Assembly (NCBI GenBank): GCA_013398015.1 | Contig: VZRR01012569.1 | Location: forward strand, 1 to 64,000 | Reading direction: 5' to 3' | DNA from: Oreocharis arfaki | Lineage: Eukaryota > Chordata > Aves > Passeriformes > Paramythiidae | Length of the DNA: 64,000 nucleotides | Part shown: one piece after another, positions 26,301 to 38,600 of the stretch | How the letters are laid out: every line of letters starts with the position of its first letter | How positions within the stretch are numbered: the stretch's first letter is position 1 | Made by a program: the position numbers and the translations under genes | The notes under the pieces: model-generated | Database searches by the model: none | What the model was told of the DNA's origin: nothing | Seen by the model: only the letters and a program-made list of their open reading frames with translations

Positions 26301-29109
26301 GCAGACCTTTATGAAGGCAAAACACCTGCACAAGAGTCAAAACTCTTTCCCTGGAATGCAGCCTGCAATTTCCCTTTCCACCCAATGGGATTTGAACAAC
26401 CTAATTCTTGCTCTACATTCGTACACTCCCTCTCTCCCCCAGATCCCCCCCGGAGAAACACCAGCCATGTGGTAAATACATGTAACTGTGGCACTCAAAA
26501 TATCCTGGCCCATGGACAGACATTGCTGGTCATATCCTTATCTCAGGCCGATGAGGAGGTTACTTTTTTCCATGGAAAACTCACGGAAGCAGGAGGGCTC
26601 ACTGCTGCATGGGAGGCAGCAGCACCCACCTCAGGCGCAGCCTGAGCCTTCCTCATAGCACACACTGCAAATCACCATCAGAAACCTTCCCTTTCCCCTC
26701 TCCAGGAAAAAACACAGCATAAAACAGAAGAAAGGAAAATGCAAAAGAGCCTTTCAAACCCAACCACCTTCTCCCTGAAGACAGGCATTTCTAGGGAAGC
26801 AGGAGCTCCCTGCAGGTGCTGGAAACACCTTGTGGCAGGACATGGGTGAGGCTGGCACAGGAGGGAAGCGGGGGGTGCTCAGCCCCCGGGCAGCTGGGCC
26901 GGGAGCAGCCACCTCATCAAAGAGAGAGCGAAAAGGAGCCTCTAGTGATTGTTACAGCCCGGCAGGAAGGGCAGTGCCAGCAGCAACCAAGGCAGCAACT
27001 CCCACCTGCTCGGCTGCGGAGGCTCCAGCTCAGAGCTGCCAGGGCAGAAACGTCTCAGCTCAACATCAGCTGGTGCCACCAGAGTGTCCCCACCGAGCTC
27101 AGCTCAGGCCCCCAGCACGGCCTGGGCTGCACCCCTGGAACTGGCTCTCACCAACGTCCCCAGATGTGAGCAATCGCTTCGCCTGTTTGGAGCTGGAGAG
27201 GAACGAGGACAAGGGCAGACCTGGAGGAGCAGCGAGGCCGGGGCACGCAAGGAAATCCCTGCGGATGTGAGGCAGGAGCAGGGCGAGGAAGGTAGGAGCA
27301 GATTTTGGAGAAGGACCTGGGCAACACCAGGCTTAGGATTCAGCTGTGCCAATGAATAGTTCGGGAGAGCACTGTCCCTCCCAGGCTGTGAGGGAGAAGG
27401 GACAGCAGGGACCAGGGCTGCACCCCAGGCGAGTGGCCGGGGAGGAAAGGGTGCTCCAGGCCGGGCAGGAGCCACGGGCTCAGTGACAGGTGACAGGGGG
27501 GTGCTAAAGGCCAGCAGGCAGATGGTGAAACTGTGATTAGAAAGTCACTCCAGCCATAAATCTCGGGGACCTGAAATGGAGATGGGCAAGCCCCAGATGG
27601 CTTGGAAAGTCTGCTTGGCGGAGCCCAGCGCGGCTCAGCGTGCGTCTGGCCTTCCTTTCTCCTCCTCCTCCTCCTCACCAGGTTTAATCACCTCCAGCCA
27701 GTTCCTCACAGCCCTGTCCTCCTCACAGGGACTCCTGAAACAAAAATTCCTCCAATACATGAACCAAAGAGCAAAACCTGGACCCCAACAACATTGTCAT
27801 CCATGCTGGCATGGGACTCTCGCCATGTTCCTGGGGGTTACAGGCACATCCCGTCCCTGTTGCTCCCCTCTTGGCAGGGATGCTGTGGCACCATCCAGGG
27901 GGGCACGGGGTGCTCAGGACTGTGCCATGGTGCACCAGCAGAGCTGGGTGGATGCAGGTTCCTTGTGGCCACACACCCTATTTCTGGATATGCTGAGGAG
28001 CTGCTTAGGGCTGGATTTGCAGGCGAGCATGAGGGCGTATCAGCTGTCCGTGCTCTGGAAGGGGCTCAGGAACAGAAAAGGGGCAGGAGATTGGGAGGGG
28101 ACAGGATTTATATAGAGATCCACGGGAAAACCTGTGTCTCCAAACACAGTAACCCAACACCAGGTAGTAGTACCAGCCCTTGCCCGTGGATCCAGGACAA
28201 CAAATTTCCCCACCTGCAGGCAGAAGAGCCCAGTGCTCTCACACTCCTGCCTGAACCAGCAACACCCACAAAAAGGCACCCTGCCCATGCCGAACTCCAG
28301 AACCCCCTCTCTGCCAGCGGGTGCCTCCCAGAACCTTCCCCAAGGCTGCCGGAGAGCCCTTCAGCCCACAGGTGCTGTCGCTCCCCCGGGACCCCCGGCC
28401 AAGGCGGGGGCTGGCAGCACTGCCGGGACAAGGGCCAGTGGTAAAATTAGAACGCGTGTCCCTGCCAGCCCCTTCTGCGAGCTGCAGGGACCAGCTGAGC
28501 CCGTCTAACCCGCACTGTAACCCTTCGTGTCCCCCGTTTTGTGGGCTGGGACAGTTACTAGAAAGCCAGGGATTTGCAAGGCTTTCCCTTTTGATCAGCC
28601 GTCTCCAGCTACCCCAGAGAGCCGGGCTCGCGGGCTGATGGGGCAAAGAGGTGGGGTTTTGTGGATCCTATGGGACAGTCGGGATTGCAGCCTGCAATTC
28701 TCTCCTCTGCTGTCCCTTCCCACGCCAGGCGGTCCTGCAGAGACCGATCCTCCCCGCTTCAAAGGTTCGTGTCCCCTTTCCAGCCCCCTCTCGCCACCGC
28801 TGCCCTCCTCCTGCAGCAGTTCTTGTTATTATTTACGCTCCTAAGCATCCTTTGAGTTCTGCCGGGGGACAAGATCCAAAGAGAAAGCCTTTTAAGGATT
28901 CATGCCAGCTCCGGGAAGTGAATCCCCTCCAGCGAACAGTGGTGCTGGGGGATTTGAGTGTAGACAAGTGCTTAGAGCTGAAAAGGGCACCGAGAGGGGA
29001 GGGAGCCGGGGGCACGCTCTGAAACCAGACCCCCCCCCTCCCAAACGCAGCTCCTTCCTCTGCTTTAGGAAACGGATCCCTGCTGCGATTTCCTTTCAAA
29101 GGTGACTTG
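20315..29109. other. Intergenic sequence between assembly gap and KY promoter
   Basis: Moderately GC-rich unique sequence with one reverse CR1 fragment. The several 100-280-codon frames between 24.2 and 28.6 kb overlap on both strands, contain no recognisable domain and look like chance frames in GC-rich DNA. One splice-bounded 54-base segment at 21963-22016 is discussed as a finding. Confidence 0.5.
21213..21345 (-). mobile_element. CR1 LINE fragment, reverse
   Basis: Begins CATAGAATCAGGGAATGGTT and includes GCCATGGGCAGGGACACCTT, GTCCAACCTGGCTTTGAACA and CTTCCAGCGACGGGACAGCC, the reverse of a CR1 3' end. Confidence 0.9.
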
Positions 29110-29680
29110 TAACCTCTTCATTAGGGTCGGCTTTGGCAGAGCCCTCATGGTGCAGCTGGCCGGGCCGGGGCTGCGCTGGGCGGGAGCGCGCTCGCCGTGC
29201 CAAGGCTGGGCAGCACTCGCGGCCGCTCGGCGCAGCGGCGGCTCGGCGGCAGCACCGGCGCCCCGGCCATGTGCTGATGGGTACCATGGACTTTAAGACA
29301 GATCCCAGTGCAGTCACCATCAATCTGCTGCTTATTGTGCGCCCCGAGGAGGCAGCGAGCAAGGAGAGGGGGCAGCGAGAGGGGCAGGCGGCGGGCGGCC
29401 GAGGCGCAGGTAAGGGCAGGGCTGCAGCTGCGCACGGAGAAGCGAAGCAGCAGCTTTGGAGCAGGGTTTGGGCTTCCCCTCCTCTTCCTCCTCTTTGCAC
29501 ACATGCTGCCGAACTCCAAAACGCCAGCTTTTTTGCAGAAGCGCGGAGTGTCTCCGCTGGTGCAGCAGAGCCTTGCCGGGCTCTGCCGTGGCAGAGCCAC
29601 GTTCGGAGCCGCGCCCTGCCCGGCTACAGAGCGCGCAGCCCCGGGCGCACCAGCGGGGACACAGAGCGACACTGACGCCA
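29110..29680. promoter_or_regulatory. CpG island over KY exon 1
   Basis: Dense CG dinucleotides surround the KY start codon, strongest at about 29155-29270. A CAGCTG E-box, the kind bound by myogenic bHLH factors, lies at 29153-29158. No convincing TATA box is visible. The island fits a CpG-type promoter, but the transcription start and any upstream 5' UTR exon cannot be placed from sequence alone. Confidence 0.6.
29286..29409 (+). CDS. KY: KY coding exon 1
   Basis: Encodes the first 41 residues, starting MDFKTDPSAVTINLLLIV, which resembles the conserved KY N-terminus (human begins M-E-L-K-K-D). Lies in a CpG island. Donor GCAG|GTAAGG; ends in phase 1. A weaker in-frame ATG nine bases upstream would add three residues (MGT). 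Confidence 0.92.
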
Positions 29681-32600
29681 GGGCTGTGTTTGCATCGTGC
29701 TGTGTCCTGCGCTGGCCCCGAGGTGCCCTCGCGGGCTCTCTGGGCTGGGCAACGGGGCAGGGAGAGGGCTCGGCAGTTTCACCCCACGCCAGCACCCACT
29801 GGGCCGGAGCACGGGAGCAGAACTGTTTTGTTTGCAGCGTGCCTAGGCTTTGTCTCCGAGGATCACTGTCCCAATCCATTTATAGCTACAGTTTGGGACT
29901 GTGTCCCTGGCCCAACTCCCTATCCTGCAGAGGGTCTTCCAAAACGCTACGGCTCTGCTCTGCAACTGCAAGGGGAGCCTCCCTGCAGAAGTAACGGGAG
30001 GAGAATGAGTATTCCTGCTCTAGAACCCGGGAGAGAAGCTGAACTTTCAGACAACCAGTCCCAGGCTAACAACTACAGGCAGAGCTATCACAAAGTTGTG
30101 TCTATGCTCCATCAAGCACGGCATCCAGCACCTGCTCAAATAAGAGCAAATCCTACTGAAGCGGCTTAGACCTGGGCTATTGCACTTCCTGCCCCCTGGT
30201 ATTTCATACTTCAGCAACAAGAAGTGCAGCCAAGGCTGCAGATGAGACAGAAGGTGGATCCCAATGACACCTGGCCTTGGCTGGGATAATGGGTTGCATG
30301 AAAGGGTTCGGGGTGCTCGGCACTTCAGTCCAGGAGGACCCTGCCAATCTCCCGTTTGTGTCTTACAGGTTTGGAGGGCGATGGCAATGGAAACAGCAGA
30401 TCACAGCCACGCTGGGGCACAGACCACAATGGTACGTCCCCCTCTCCCTCTGGGAGAAACCACCCCCAGCACACAGCCCAAAGCTCCAAGCTGTGCCTCT
30501 CAAGCATAAATGTGCTTCACACAACCCATCCCTTCCCAGTGCTTTCGGGGGCTCCAGTGGAGGCACATGGAGGGCCCTGGGAAGCATCCCCTCCCTCCGT
30601 GCTCTCCGTGCCCCGTGGGCAGGATGCACATGGGTGGCACTGCCGAGGCCCCACACATCCATCTGCAGGGATTCTCCTGCCGTGGAGCTCGGTCGGATTA
30701 CAAGTGCACGGAGCTCTTACATTTCACAGCCAGCTGTTGGCAGGGGAAATTCAGTGCCCCCGATTGCTCAGGTTGCAGCCAGAGCTTCCAGAGACTTCCC
30801 CAGCACTCACACAGCTTAAAGTAGGGTCTGGGGGATGTGAAGAACCTTCTCAACCAGTCCTTTCTTCATCTCCCTCCTCAGAGACTGAGCGCAAGGTAGG
30901 TGGGATTGCTGACCAGGAATGATGTGGCTGCTGGTTCTCAATGTTCCGCTGCCAGTTCCCAGCCTTTTGCCCTAAAATAGTTGAGGAGGAACATCTGAGG
31001 AGGTGACCCCAGAACCATGGAGCAGCTCCCAGGGAAGGGACTCAGACCATCCCACTTGCTTTCCTGGCAGTCTAAGCCTACCGTGGCTTAGCAGAGAAAG
31101 GCAGGGGCAAAGGTAGAGCAAGACACAGGTAATTCTCATGGTACCAGACAGTGGATTTTAGTTACACCAGGGAGGAACTTTGCTTCCAGAGGTCAAGCAA
31201 TAGCAGCATGAGAAAGCTGCGGCTGATCCCAGCAGGATGCCCGGCAGGAGCCCTGATCCAAGTCCCTCTGTAATCAGTGGTGGCTGGAGGCTGCTCACAG
31301 TCTGGGAGCAAACCATATTTCATGGCAAGACACTACTTCGGGGCTTTTTTACAAAGCGGACAACAAAAGCCTCCACTCCAGGAAGCAGATAAATATCCTG
31401 CGTTCTCTCCCTCTGTCGTGCTCAAGAGGTTCTCCAACCAGAGCTGCAGAGTCAGTATCGTCTACGAGTGAGTAAGAGGCTGGTATTGATCATTTCCCAC
31501 CCTGAATTAATGGCAGGGGGTATTTAGCATGCACATGGGAATCCTTCCCTTGCAGCTCTACCTTCGGCACAATTTAAATCCCTGGGAGGGGGGAATTCAG
31601 ACACCCAAGGAGCAGGCAGAGCTTTGGCTCCTCTGGCACCACAAGGGTTAATGAATTCCCCTTTCACCAGCCGTGTTAGTGTCCTGATGAGGCCTCTGAC
31701 ACCCCTGGTGCTGCCACAATATCTTCTCACTTACACAATTCCCAGCCCCACTGAGGCCAAGAGGCTGTGGCCCCACTCCACAAGTTCCCGTCGCTCTGGG
31801 GACTGATCCTTGCCACGGCCACACCAGCAGACTCGGATCCGTAGTCCATAGCTGTGAGATCCAGGCTCCTCCCTGCCTTCTGGGGGCTGGTGGGGTGGGG
31901 ATCCCAGGACGCTTTGAAAAAGAGCGAGAGATCCCCCTGGCCAGCAGCCTCCAGAGCCCGGGGCGAGGGCTCCGTGTCCCCTGGCATTCGCTCCCTGCCC
32001 GAGGCACGGATTTGTGCTGCTGCCACCTGTGTGCACCCTGGCACTGCCCACACCTGCCTCTGCCCCGAGGGCTCCAGGGCCTCCCAGAGGGGAGAGCTGA
32101 GGGTGAGGATGAGTTGCTGACAACCACACCGAAGTTCTCACTTCGCCTCCAAGCCCCCAGCCCTGCCCTTGTCTCCCGCCCACCGCTCCAAACACCGCCT
32201 GGTCCAGGCACCCCGCCCCGAGCAGCAGCGGGCTGGGCTGGAGCGTCTGTCCGGAGAGGGGTCAGGCACCCCGGACCAGGAGCAATTGAGCCGTGAATCT
32301 GAACAACAGGGCTGAGCTTCCTGGGCCGTTCCTTAGCTCGCTGCTGAGCACGGCTGATTTAACCCCATCCTTGCTGACTCCCTCTGTGCCCCCAGGCCGG
32401 CGCGGCACCGCGGATCCCTGCGAGCAGCCACCACCCATCGCTTCGGGCCCCCACAGAGGTAAGTGGTGACCCAAGAGACAGAGCAGGGCTTCACTGAGCT
32501 CCCAGCAAGCTTTTCCTCCCATAAATAACATCAGAATATCCCAAAAGAGAGAAAATATCCCACCCTGGGACAGCTGCCCCTCAAAGCACTTGCTGGCCAA

Positions 32601-35600
32601 GGACTTGTCTGGCCACAAAACACAAGGAGAACAGCAAGTGCTTCTCTGAGCTTGGAGCAATCTGTGGCAGGGAGTTGGAACAAGAGGATCTTTAAGGTCC
32701 CTTCCAACCCAAACCATTCTATGATTCTTTTTGAAGGATATCTTGATCAGGAATAGTTATATAAAAAAAAAAATCATAAAAGCACCAGTAGCCATTTCAT
32801 ACCACCAGTTTTTAGAGCACGTTGAAAAATTCCCGTGGAATTACATTTTTCATTTGCTAAATGCCTTTTAAATGCGTCAGAAGAAGGCATTCATCACCAG
32901 TAAGTTTGTTTCTTGAAAACAAAGAATTCATGGGGGGAAAATTAGAAAGTGAAAGTTGGGGAGAAAACCTACAAAAAACTGAAGTAAAAATAATCTTGAG
33001 CAATAAAAAGGACCCCTGAAAATATAAAAACTTTAAGGGAATCAAACCATTTGCATAAAGTCTTCCCTTTGAGAAACAACTAGATTTAACCTTTGAATTA
33101 ACAGATGAAATACACCAGCCAGCTCTGTTCTGACACCCTGATATCTGCAACCATCCTAGAACTGGAGTCAAGTGCTAAGATTTAGGTTTTTCCAGGTTTT
33201 ACAGTTTTTCTTGCTTTCTGGTTTTGGGGCTTAAAGGACGTTGAATCTCTCTGCATAATCATGGGAGAAACTTCACTTTTTCTAAAGTGAAAATGCTACA
33301 GAAGTAGGAAATGTAGTAGCAGTAGTAGTAGTAGTAGTAAATTTCTAAAGTAAATGCTGCAGAAAAACTTTTTCTTTGATGAAAATGCAGATTCCCACCT
33401 AATTAGCCAGTTCCAAGAGCTGACTTTCAAGGAAAACCCCAGATGTCATGAGGCTCTGGATAAACGTGTAGGAGGTATGACTGGACAGCAGCCCCGAGGT
33501 GCATTAACATCTTGACCTTCAGTCTCCTGAGTGGCCTCTGCCTGATCTGAAACAGAAGCCCAGGAGCATGTGGAGCTCCTCCAGGGAACCTTGGGAGCTG
33601 CAAACCCTTCTGAAATACTTGCCCAAAAAATGCACTCTCTGTCATAAAGTTCAGGTAGTTTTTATAAGAGATTCCCTCGTTCTTTTTCTGGTATTTGCCT
33701 CTCTGAAACTTTAAAGACCAGAGCCCAGGGTTCCAGGGGAGCTTTATCTGGAGCATCAGGGCGTGCCTGGACCACAGCTGGCCCTGCCAGGGCGCTGGCT
33801 CTTACAGGCAGTGGCCTTTGTCAGGCATTTTAGTATCACAAGCCTAACAATTTTCATCACTTCAAGCCTTTCTCTGTTTAATCCAAGAAAAATCAATGGA
33901 AGACATTGATTCTCTGCCTGCTGTAGCTCCATCAAGAGCTCTTTAATATGGTGATAACCTTGGCTATCACCAGAGCTGCAGCTTTGTCTACAGTTACGAG
34001 CTGCCTCGGCAGGCACTCCTGCCCCCTCCTCCATATCCTGGTTAGTTTTCTCTTTTCAAGGAGTCTATCATTGCTTCTTGCAGGAACCCAAGTGACAGTG
34101 GAGATTCACCCCGAGGATACCAGCCACCAGCTGATCAAGAGACTCTCCCTGGGAAAAGGTACAGCTTTAAACCCCGGCAGAGGCTCAACCCATCCTCCCT
34201 CCCCTTCCCTTCGCCGGAGCCGGGGAGCCCGGGCAGGGCTGAGGGGATCCCGCTAACGTTGCTGGGCTTGTTGCAGGTTCCCAGAGGCTGAGAGGATGCG
34301 ACAACGAAGGTGAGGCTCTGCTCTATCACGGCATGTGTCCAAGCTCTCCCTGCCCTGAGAGGCTGCTCCCGGGACACAGGCTCCTTCTTCCCATGGGGAG
34401 GCTGCTGAAGGGCACGTGCTGCTGGACCCTGCCCATGACCGGGGCTTTAGGAGCAAAATCCTTCTGCTCCTGGGGTGTGGGTGTCTCCTCCTCCTCTGGC
34501 CCTGGGATGAGTCGGGTGGTGACACTCCAGTATCGCTCAGCAATCCCCCAGCTGCCGCAGAGCTCCCACTGGGGTTATCATCCAACAGCTCTGGAGCTCA
34601 GCGCTCCCTTCTTCTGTGCCTGGGGAGGTTTGGCCCTGGTGGGCTGGGATTTGATGTCCTCAACCCTCGGGCTAGAACAGGAGATGCCTGACTGCTGGGG
34701 AACTGGGCTTTGCGGGATGGCAGGGCGGGGATGTGGAGCACGCTCTGCAGGGTGCTGACATCCATGTCCAAATGGAAGGGAATGGGCAAAGAAGAGCCTC
34801 AGTCCCAGCTTTTTCCACCCCATCCTGCTCCCCACAATAATTTATTTCTATTTGTCTTTTTTTCTGCGGGCAACAACCTCTTCCCCCCCATCCCTTCTCT
34901 GCTTTGCAGGTTTCCAGCGGACTGAGGCCCCGCGGCCCCCGGGAGCGGAGGACCTGCACGGTAACTATCCCTTAGCACGAGTTCATGCAGCTGCCCAAGC
35001 CCCTGCCCGTCGGGATGGCAGAGGGGAGTGGCTTTGGGAATGTCACACGTGCCCAAGCCCTTCCCAAGGCTCCTCCCCAGGGAAGGCAAACAGGCACAAG
35101 GCACGAGACTGTCCCAGGTACTGTGGATCCCACTCCTGCACAGAGCCTCTGCAGATTGAACCTGGCAAAGACAAAAGCTGATAACCACATTTGAAAAAAA
35201 AAGACCATCCCCTTACCAAAAAGGCAAAAAGTCATTTTCAGAGCTGCAGAGGGTGGGAACCTTTAAACGTGTAAACCTGCTTTCTCTCTCTTTAGGTCAG
35301 TGTAACACCTCTTTTCAGGGAAAACACAGACGAACAGAGCAGCCTGTTAAGAAACAGGTGCCGTGTGCCTACACTTTGGCAGACAGGCGCCTGCCCGGCA
35401 CAGGGATGTGCCTGCATCCCACCTGGCAGGCAGCACTGGCACGTGGGATGGGGGATGCCCCTAACCCTCTCCCTTGGCAGAGGTTTTCAAGAGCAGGGCT
35501 CACATTAACAACACACCTTTGCAAGCCAGGAACAGATCTTCTGGCCACCCCCAGAGCGAGCTGGAGCTGGGGCCAGAGCCCATTTTGGGGAGGTGGAGCA

Positions 35601-38600
35601 GGAGCAGAGGATGGATATGAATTTCAGAGGCACTGCTGGCTCCTCAGCCGGGACGGGATGCTCTGGGAGCCTCTCCTGCCACACCCAGCACCTGCTGAGC
35701 AGGCAGAGGGGTGTCCCACTTGCCTAACGAGGGTCAGGAAAAAAGAGGGAATTGACCAGCTGTGCCTCTACACAGCCCAAGGCAATCCAGGCAAACAGCA
35801 GCTCCACGGCACCATCCATTCAAGTCTCCCAGCATTCAGGAGTCACACAACAGTGTTTTCACTTCAGGTTCTCTTTTAAATCCTTTTTGCCTAGAGAAAT
35901 AACAGTCCTGCAGAGACAGCCAGAGGAATCTCTCAGTCCTGAGTAGCTCTGACAGCACAGGACAGGCAGATGGCTGTCTCTGTTCTCCTCTCCCCAGCCA
36001 GCAGAGCAGGGAGGACTCAGGTCCGGGGGATATGTCCATCCTTTCCCCATGGCTCACTGATGGGAGACAGCAGTGTCAGCTCGTTCCAAGGCTGTTAAAA
36101 AATATCAGTTATCTGGTTAATTAGGGCAAGTAATTAACCCTTTGTTCACACCAGGCAGAACCAGGAGCTCAGCGCCTGCAAAGGTGCAGAGGGTAGGGAC
36201 AGCAGGTTCAGGCCAACTGCTCCCAGTGTTACATTCCTCATGTGCCTGTATTCCTGCAGAACTGTGGTCCTTTACCATGCAAAACTCCTAGAGAAACCCA
36301 GCTCTTTAGAGCTGGGTTTTTTTTAAGACGTCATGTGTTTTCTAAGGCTTGCACAGTACAGATTTTCCCTGATGCTTCTGCATTGTTCTCCTGCCCCTCT
36401 ACAAAATATCCCAGGATTTTCCATGCTGTTATGCAGTGCCAAAGTTGCAGGGGCAGCTCACGCTTCAGCATTGCGGATGGAGCAAAAATCCTAGCAGACC
36501 AGACAGGATGGCTCCTGCTTTCTATGCAGCTGGCAGGGACCTCTGCGGGTGCCCTCATGTCCTCTGCTCCCTGAGCACCCGCTGATGGATGTCTCCATGG
36601 GGCAGGCAGGAGCTCTGCCCCCTTGTTCCACCATACTGCCAGGAAAAACACCCCCTCCCTTCCCAAAACAATGACTACTTGTTTCTTCTCAGTATATCCA
36701 TGGGACAAATCCTCTTTGAAATCCTTGCCAGTAGATCTGCAGCAACTTAAGAAGCTGGATGCCTACGCATTAGAAGTAAGTCTTGCTTTTGCCTCTGTCC
36801 TCCTCCCAGCTCCCCCGTGGGGATGTTCCATGAGCCTGGCTCCCAGCACCAACACCAGCTTGGGCTGAGCTGTGGAGCAATGGCACCAGAACCTCCCAAA
36901 CAAGTGCAAAACGTTTTCCCTTTAGACGTTAGCAAAGAGATCCCACTCTGGGAACTATAAGCAGAAATACATGGACCTACAGCACTGTAGCTCTGAGGAA
37001 GCCAGAGGCAGAGCAGTCTCTGGCAGGTGAGGTCTCACTGGCTTCAGAAGAACAGGAGATGGGGAGGGCAGGAGATCTACCACAGGCATTTCTTCACCAT
37101 GACCTTGCAATGCTTCCTCCCCACACACAGGTGAACGTCAAGAACAGTGTGGAGGAACTGGTAAAAGTCCTTCTGAAACAAGCCCGGACTGACCTGGAGA
37201 AGGTCCGAGCCATATGGATGTGGATCTGTCACCACATAGGTAGGCTGAGGTCTCCAGCTGAAGATAAGGCTGTCGCTGTCACCCCTGCCCCACTGTCATG
37301 TCAGTTTACCCTGTGTTTGTGGGTTTGTTCCATGTGGGGAGTGGCATGAAGGCTTTCTGGAGGTTTTTATCCAGAAATGCATCCAGAGGGCCGCTCACCA
37401 CCCCTGTTTCCCAGTCCCTCTCCTCGCGCTGCCAGGCCCCACAAGGTTTGTGTGTACATGACTAACCTGTGACTCCATTCGAGGTGTGACCAGACAAGTC
37501 CCTACCCTCCAAGAGGCAGAGCACAAAGCCAGGCTGCCCAACACCAGGGGCCTGCTTGTCACCACCAGAGCCCAGTTTTGAGGGCGTAGACAGGGAGCAA
37601 GTGATGATTCAGATTTCAGAAGCAACCTGGTCTAGCAGAAGGTGTTCCTGCCTGTGGCAGGGGAGTTGGAACAAGATGATCTTTAAGGTCCCTTCCCACT
37701 CAAACCGTTCTAAGTTTGATCTCCATCCCCGTGCTGAGTCCCCACAGCCCTATACAGCCCCTCCAGCACAGTCTGATGCTGGTGCCAGTGTCACACAGGT
37801 ACCACCAGGAACCATCCAGCTGCCTTGCGCAGCTCCATGTCCCACACTGGCACCTGTGTGATTGCAGTTCCTGCCTGTACCTGCACCTTTCCAGCCCTCA
37901 TGAGAGCTGCAACCACTCAGGTTCCCCTGCCCCTTCCTACTCAGTCCCAAGGCTGGAGTTACACAATAACCAGGAGATGGGAGGGGGAGGAGGAGGCAGC
38001 ACTTGTGGCCTTTCCCATCTGGCACATCAAAGGGGGCTTCTTGCCACCCCAGCGCCTTGATGGGGGGAAACTGGATGTGCAATACGATGGCATTTTGCAT
38101 AACATAAGGAAAAATATTTATTTCCCATTAAGTCTTGGGGGCAAAAAGGCAGAGCTGTCCTTTCCCTCAGCTCCTACACATCCTGATGGGCCGCTGCTGC
38201 AGTGCAGGCCAAGTGGTGGAGAGGAAAAGAGCAGTTTGGGCAGCACTGGCCTCATCTCACACCCACTGGCATCAGCAGCTACAGCATCAATGGTTAGGTC
38301 AGTCCCAAACTGTTTTAGTCATGCCCTGAAACACGGAGAGTGCTGATTTCACTGCATGTCCTGAAGCCCAGGCTTTGACTCACCCAGCACCGGTTATTCT
38401 CTTTCCACTGTTAACCCATTTCTGCCCACACTACCTGGGCCGGGCCTGGTTGGAGTCAGTCCATACTCCTCAACATTCAGGGGATGTCTCTGTCCCTGAC
38501 AGCCATGCTGGGATCTCCTCACAAGATCTTTTACACCACCTTAGCCCTGGTTCTTATGCCTTCTGTGAGACTGACCCCTATTTACACACATGGAAAAGAA

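Noticed and set aside
27576..28444. Frames of 179 and 280 codons on the + strand upstream of KY
   Set aside because: Proline/serine-rich, overlapping in different frames, no recognisable domain and no suitable promoter.
1..29000. First exon of EPHB1 (expected neighbour on the KY 5' side)
   Set aside because: I looked for its signal peptide and N-terminal ligand-binding segment on the minus strand and found no match; it probably lies beyond the left edge.
30882..30895. 14-nt micro-exon (AGACTGAGCGCAAG) between CCTCCTCAG and GTAGGT, in phase with KY exon 2
   Set aside because: It would change the phase to 0; exon 3 would still read, but exon 4 would then hit a stop at its fourth codon. Direct joining of exon 2 to exon 3 keeps the frame throughout.
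35858..35945. Exon-like segment after a strong acceptor CTTTTTGCCTAG in KY intron 6
   Set aside because: No usable donor in a compatible phase; every frame closes within about 20 codons, and exon 6 already joins exon 7.
36261..36360. Exon-like open frame after the very good acceptor TGTATTCCTGCAG in KY intron 6
   Set aside because: Phase 0 entry does not match exon 6, and no donor gives the phase 1 needed by exon 7. No similarity to KY.
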